This document shows positions 5,470 through 6,456 of a stretch of DNA of 6,456 nucleotides, in pieces. Numbering within the stretch: the first letter of the stretch is position 1; every line of letters begins with the position of its first letter. The notes beneath the pieces are model-generated. The model saw nothing but the letters and a program-made list of their open reading frames with translations, was not told the origin of the DNA and ran no database searches. The position numbers were made by a program, and so were the translations under genes. The DNA is from Thermoplasmata archaeon. Its GTDB lineage: Archaea > Thermoplasmatota > Thermoplasmata > SG8-5 > JAGLSY01. Where the stretch lies: positions 1 through 6,456 of the forward strand of contig JAGLQE010000075.1 in NCBI GenBank assembly GCA_023137005.1, in the 5' to 3' direction.

Positions 5470-5949
5470 ATGACTATCGAAGATGGCAAGTTCGTGAAGA
5501 TCGAATACGTAGGAACACTGGATGATGGGACTGTTTTTGACAGCACCGAAGGCCAGGAGCCCCTGGAGTTCCAGCTGGGTGGAATGCAAGTTATACCGGG
5601 TTTTGAGGCCGCTATAAAGGAAATGGAATTGAACAAGGAGAAGGATGTCACCATATCTGCTGAGGATGCCTATGGTCAGCCAAGGGATGACCTGCAGATC
5701 GAATTCCCAAGGTCCGAGGTTCCCGAAGGCGAAGATATCCAAGTTGGCCAGCAAATAGTTGTCACCACCGACTCAGGCCAGCCCTTCCCGGCAACAGTTC
5801 TGGAATTGACAGATGAAATAATCAAGATAGATGTCAATCACCCTCTGGCTGGTAAGATACTGCACTTCAAGCTCAAGGTTATCGAGATATCGGATACGGG
5901 CACAGCAAGCTGTGCATCAGGTTGCTCTTCCTGCGACAGTTGCGGTTAA
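5470..5949 (+). CDS. FKBP-type peptidyl-prolyl cis-trans isomerase, SlyD-like
   Basis: A 159-residue cytoplasmic prolyl isomerase and probable chaperone. The FKBP core opens with VKIEYVGTLDDGTVFDST (9-26) and LEFQLGGMQVIPGFEAAI (32-49), with the active-site residues of the family (Tyr13, Asp24, Phe34, Val41-Ile42). AYG (67-69) marks the flap, into which an insert-in-flap domain (about 71-121) is placed; this domain gives SlyD-type proteins chaperone activity. NHPLAGKILHF (123-133) closes the core and is the classic SlyD-type signature. The tail ends CASGCSSCDSCG, with Cys148, 152, 155 and 158 spaced C-x3-C-x2-C-x2-C. It contains no His, unlike the His-rich metal-binding tail of bacterial SlyD. 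The gene has its own promoter and appears monocistronic, converging with the Lrp-like gene. ATG 5464 is the alternative start (two residues longer). Confidence 0.93.
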   Translation: MTIEDGKFVKIEYVGTLDDGTVFDSTEGQEPLEFQLGGMQVIPGFEAAIKEMELNKEKDVTISAEDAYGQPRDDLQIEFPRSEVPEGEDIQVGQQIVVTTDSGQPFPATVLELTDEIIKIDVNHPLAGKILHFKLKVIEISDTGTASCASGCSSCDSCG

Positions 5950-6007
5950 TTGTCAGTCAGTTTGGCTATAGATAGTTAGGCCGATCATAAGGCCCAATAC
6001 ATAGGCT

Positions 6008-6456
6008 CTAGCTGAACTTGGCTTTGTGAGCCTGCCTATCCTCTTTCGATGCCAGTGGCAGAACCTTCTGCTGGCTTGTGATATTGTAGAACACTATACC
6101 ATCCATATTATCGAAGTTGGCCTGGGCATATTCCTGTACGGCCTCTCTTGAACTTGCCAGTACCGAGGAGAATATGTCATATTCTCCAAGGGAATACGAT
6201 ATGAAAGTTTGATAAAGTGTCCCTGGAGCCCCGATGGTTTCCAGCTTGCTCCTTACCTCGGGTAATTTCTTCGGGTCAGCCCTTATGGATATCAGGTATC
6301 TTTCAAGATCAGTTGGATGACCCTCGGGTAGAGGGAAATATTTGGATTCCAGAAGAGGCACTGTTCGGGTCTGGCGTACATTCTTCAGGGTGTGGACATT
6401 CTCCACCAGGAATCTCTTGAGGATCTCGAAGTTGGATAATTCGAATATCACAGACA
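6008..6456 (-). CDS. Lrp/AsnC-type ligand-binding (RAM) domain protein, 5' partial
   Basis: The frame is open to the right edge, so the N-terminus is missing; the GTG at 6451 is probably internal. About 149 residues are visible. The sequence NVRQTRTVPLLESKYFPLP followed by LERYLISIRADP opens one effector module after the tail of another. The stretch SLGEYDIFSSVLASSREAVQEYAQANFDNMDGI has the G-E-x-D-I...VLA...GI pattern of the Lrp/AsnC C-terminal (RAM) alpha/beta domain. I therefore read it as two tandem RAM-like domains, an arrangement found in archaeal regulators and stand-alone effector proteins. No helix-turn-helix is visible, but it would lie upstream of the window edge. If one is present the protein is a transcription regulator; if not, it is an effector or enzyme-modulating domain protein. 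It converges with the FKBP gene, 58 bp away. Confidence 0.65.
   Translation of the reverse strand, partial: SVIFELSNFEILKRFLVENVHTLKNVRQTRTVPLLESKYFPLPEGHPTDLERYLISIRADPKKLPEVRSKLETIGAPGTLYQTFISYSLGEYDIFSSVLASSREAVQEYAQANFDNMDGIVFYNITSQQKVLPLASKEDRQAHKAKFS

Noticed and set aside
5979..5994. GGCC-N8-GGCC hairpin between the FKBP and Lrp-like genes as a terminator
   Set aside because: It has only four base pairs and no T-run follows on either strand.

Overview
The window looks archaeal, most likely euryarchaeal in the broad sense; a Thermoplasmatota-like source is my guess and not proven. Both divergent genes near 5330-5470 have BRE/TATA-type promoters. Shine-Dalgarno (SD) sequences match the archaeal/bacterial GGAGGTG type, and GTG (possibly TTG) starts are used. 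The protein set also fits: a SlyD-like FKBP isomerase with a Cys-rich tail, a tandem Lrp/AsnC effector-domain protein, and NatA/DrrA-like ABC-2 transporters. Base composition is roughly balanced, and I see no transposase, integrase, phage gene, rRNA, convincing tRNA or CRISPR array.

Layout. (1) 1-770 (+): 3' part of a gene for a probable lipocalin-like (CrtC/AttH-type) protein, cut by the window edge. (2) 805-1494 (+): a HAD-superfamily hydrolase 34 bp downstream, probably in the same operon. (3) 1495-1753: a 259-bp convergent intergenic region without a believable gene, but with nested inverted repeats, a strong short hairpin and a TATA-like element. (4) 5327-1754 (-): a four-gene operon, ATPase - permease - ATPase - permease, in which every junction overlaps (11, 4 and up to 35 bp). 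It encodes two complete but different ABC-2 half-systems, or one heteromeric transporter. (5) 5328-5469: a divergent promoter region with a BRE/TATA for each direction; the rightward TATA box lies between the arms of a perfect 7-bp inverted repeat. (6) 5470-5949 (+): a SlyD-like FKBP peptidyl-prolyl isomerase. (7) 6456-6008 (-): C-terminal part of an Lrp/AsnC-type effector-domain protein, cut by the window edge and convergent with the FKBP gene.

How they may work together. The ABC genes are translationally coupled, which fits a membrane complex made in fixed ratio; substrate and direction cannot be read from the sequence, though ABC-2 permeases usually export. The FKBP is a separate transcription unit, probably a general folding factor with metal-binding capacity. 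The lipocalin-like and HAD genes form a second small operon of unknown pathway. No clearly new multi-gene system is present. The items most worth a second look are the operator-like repeat around the FKBP TATA box, the Pro/Gln-rich leader on the second ATPase, the uncertain start of the last permease, and the structured intergenic region at 1559-1756.
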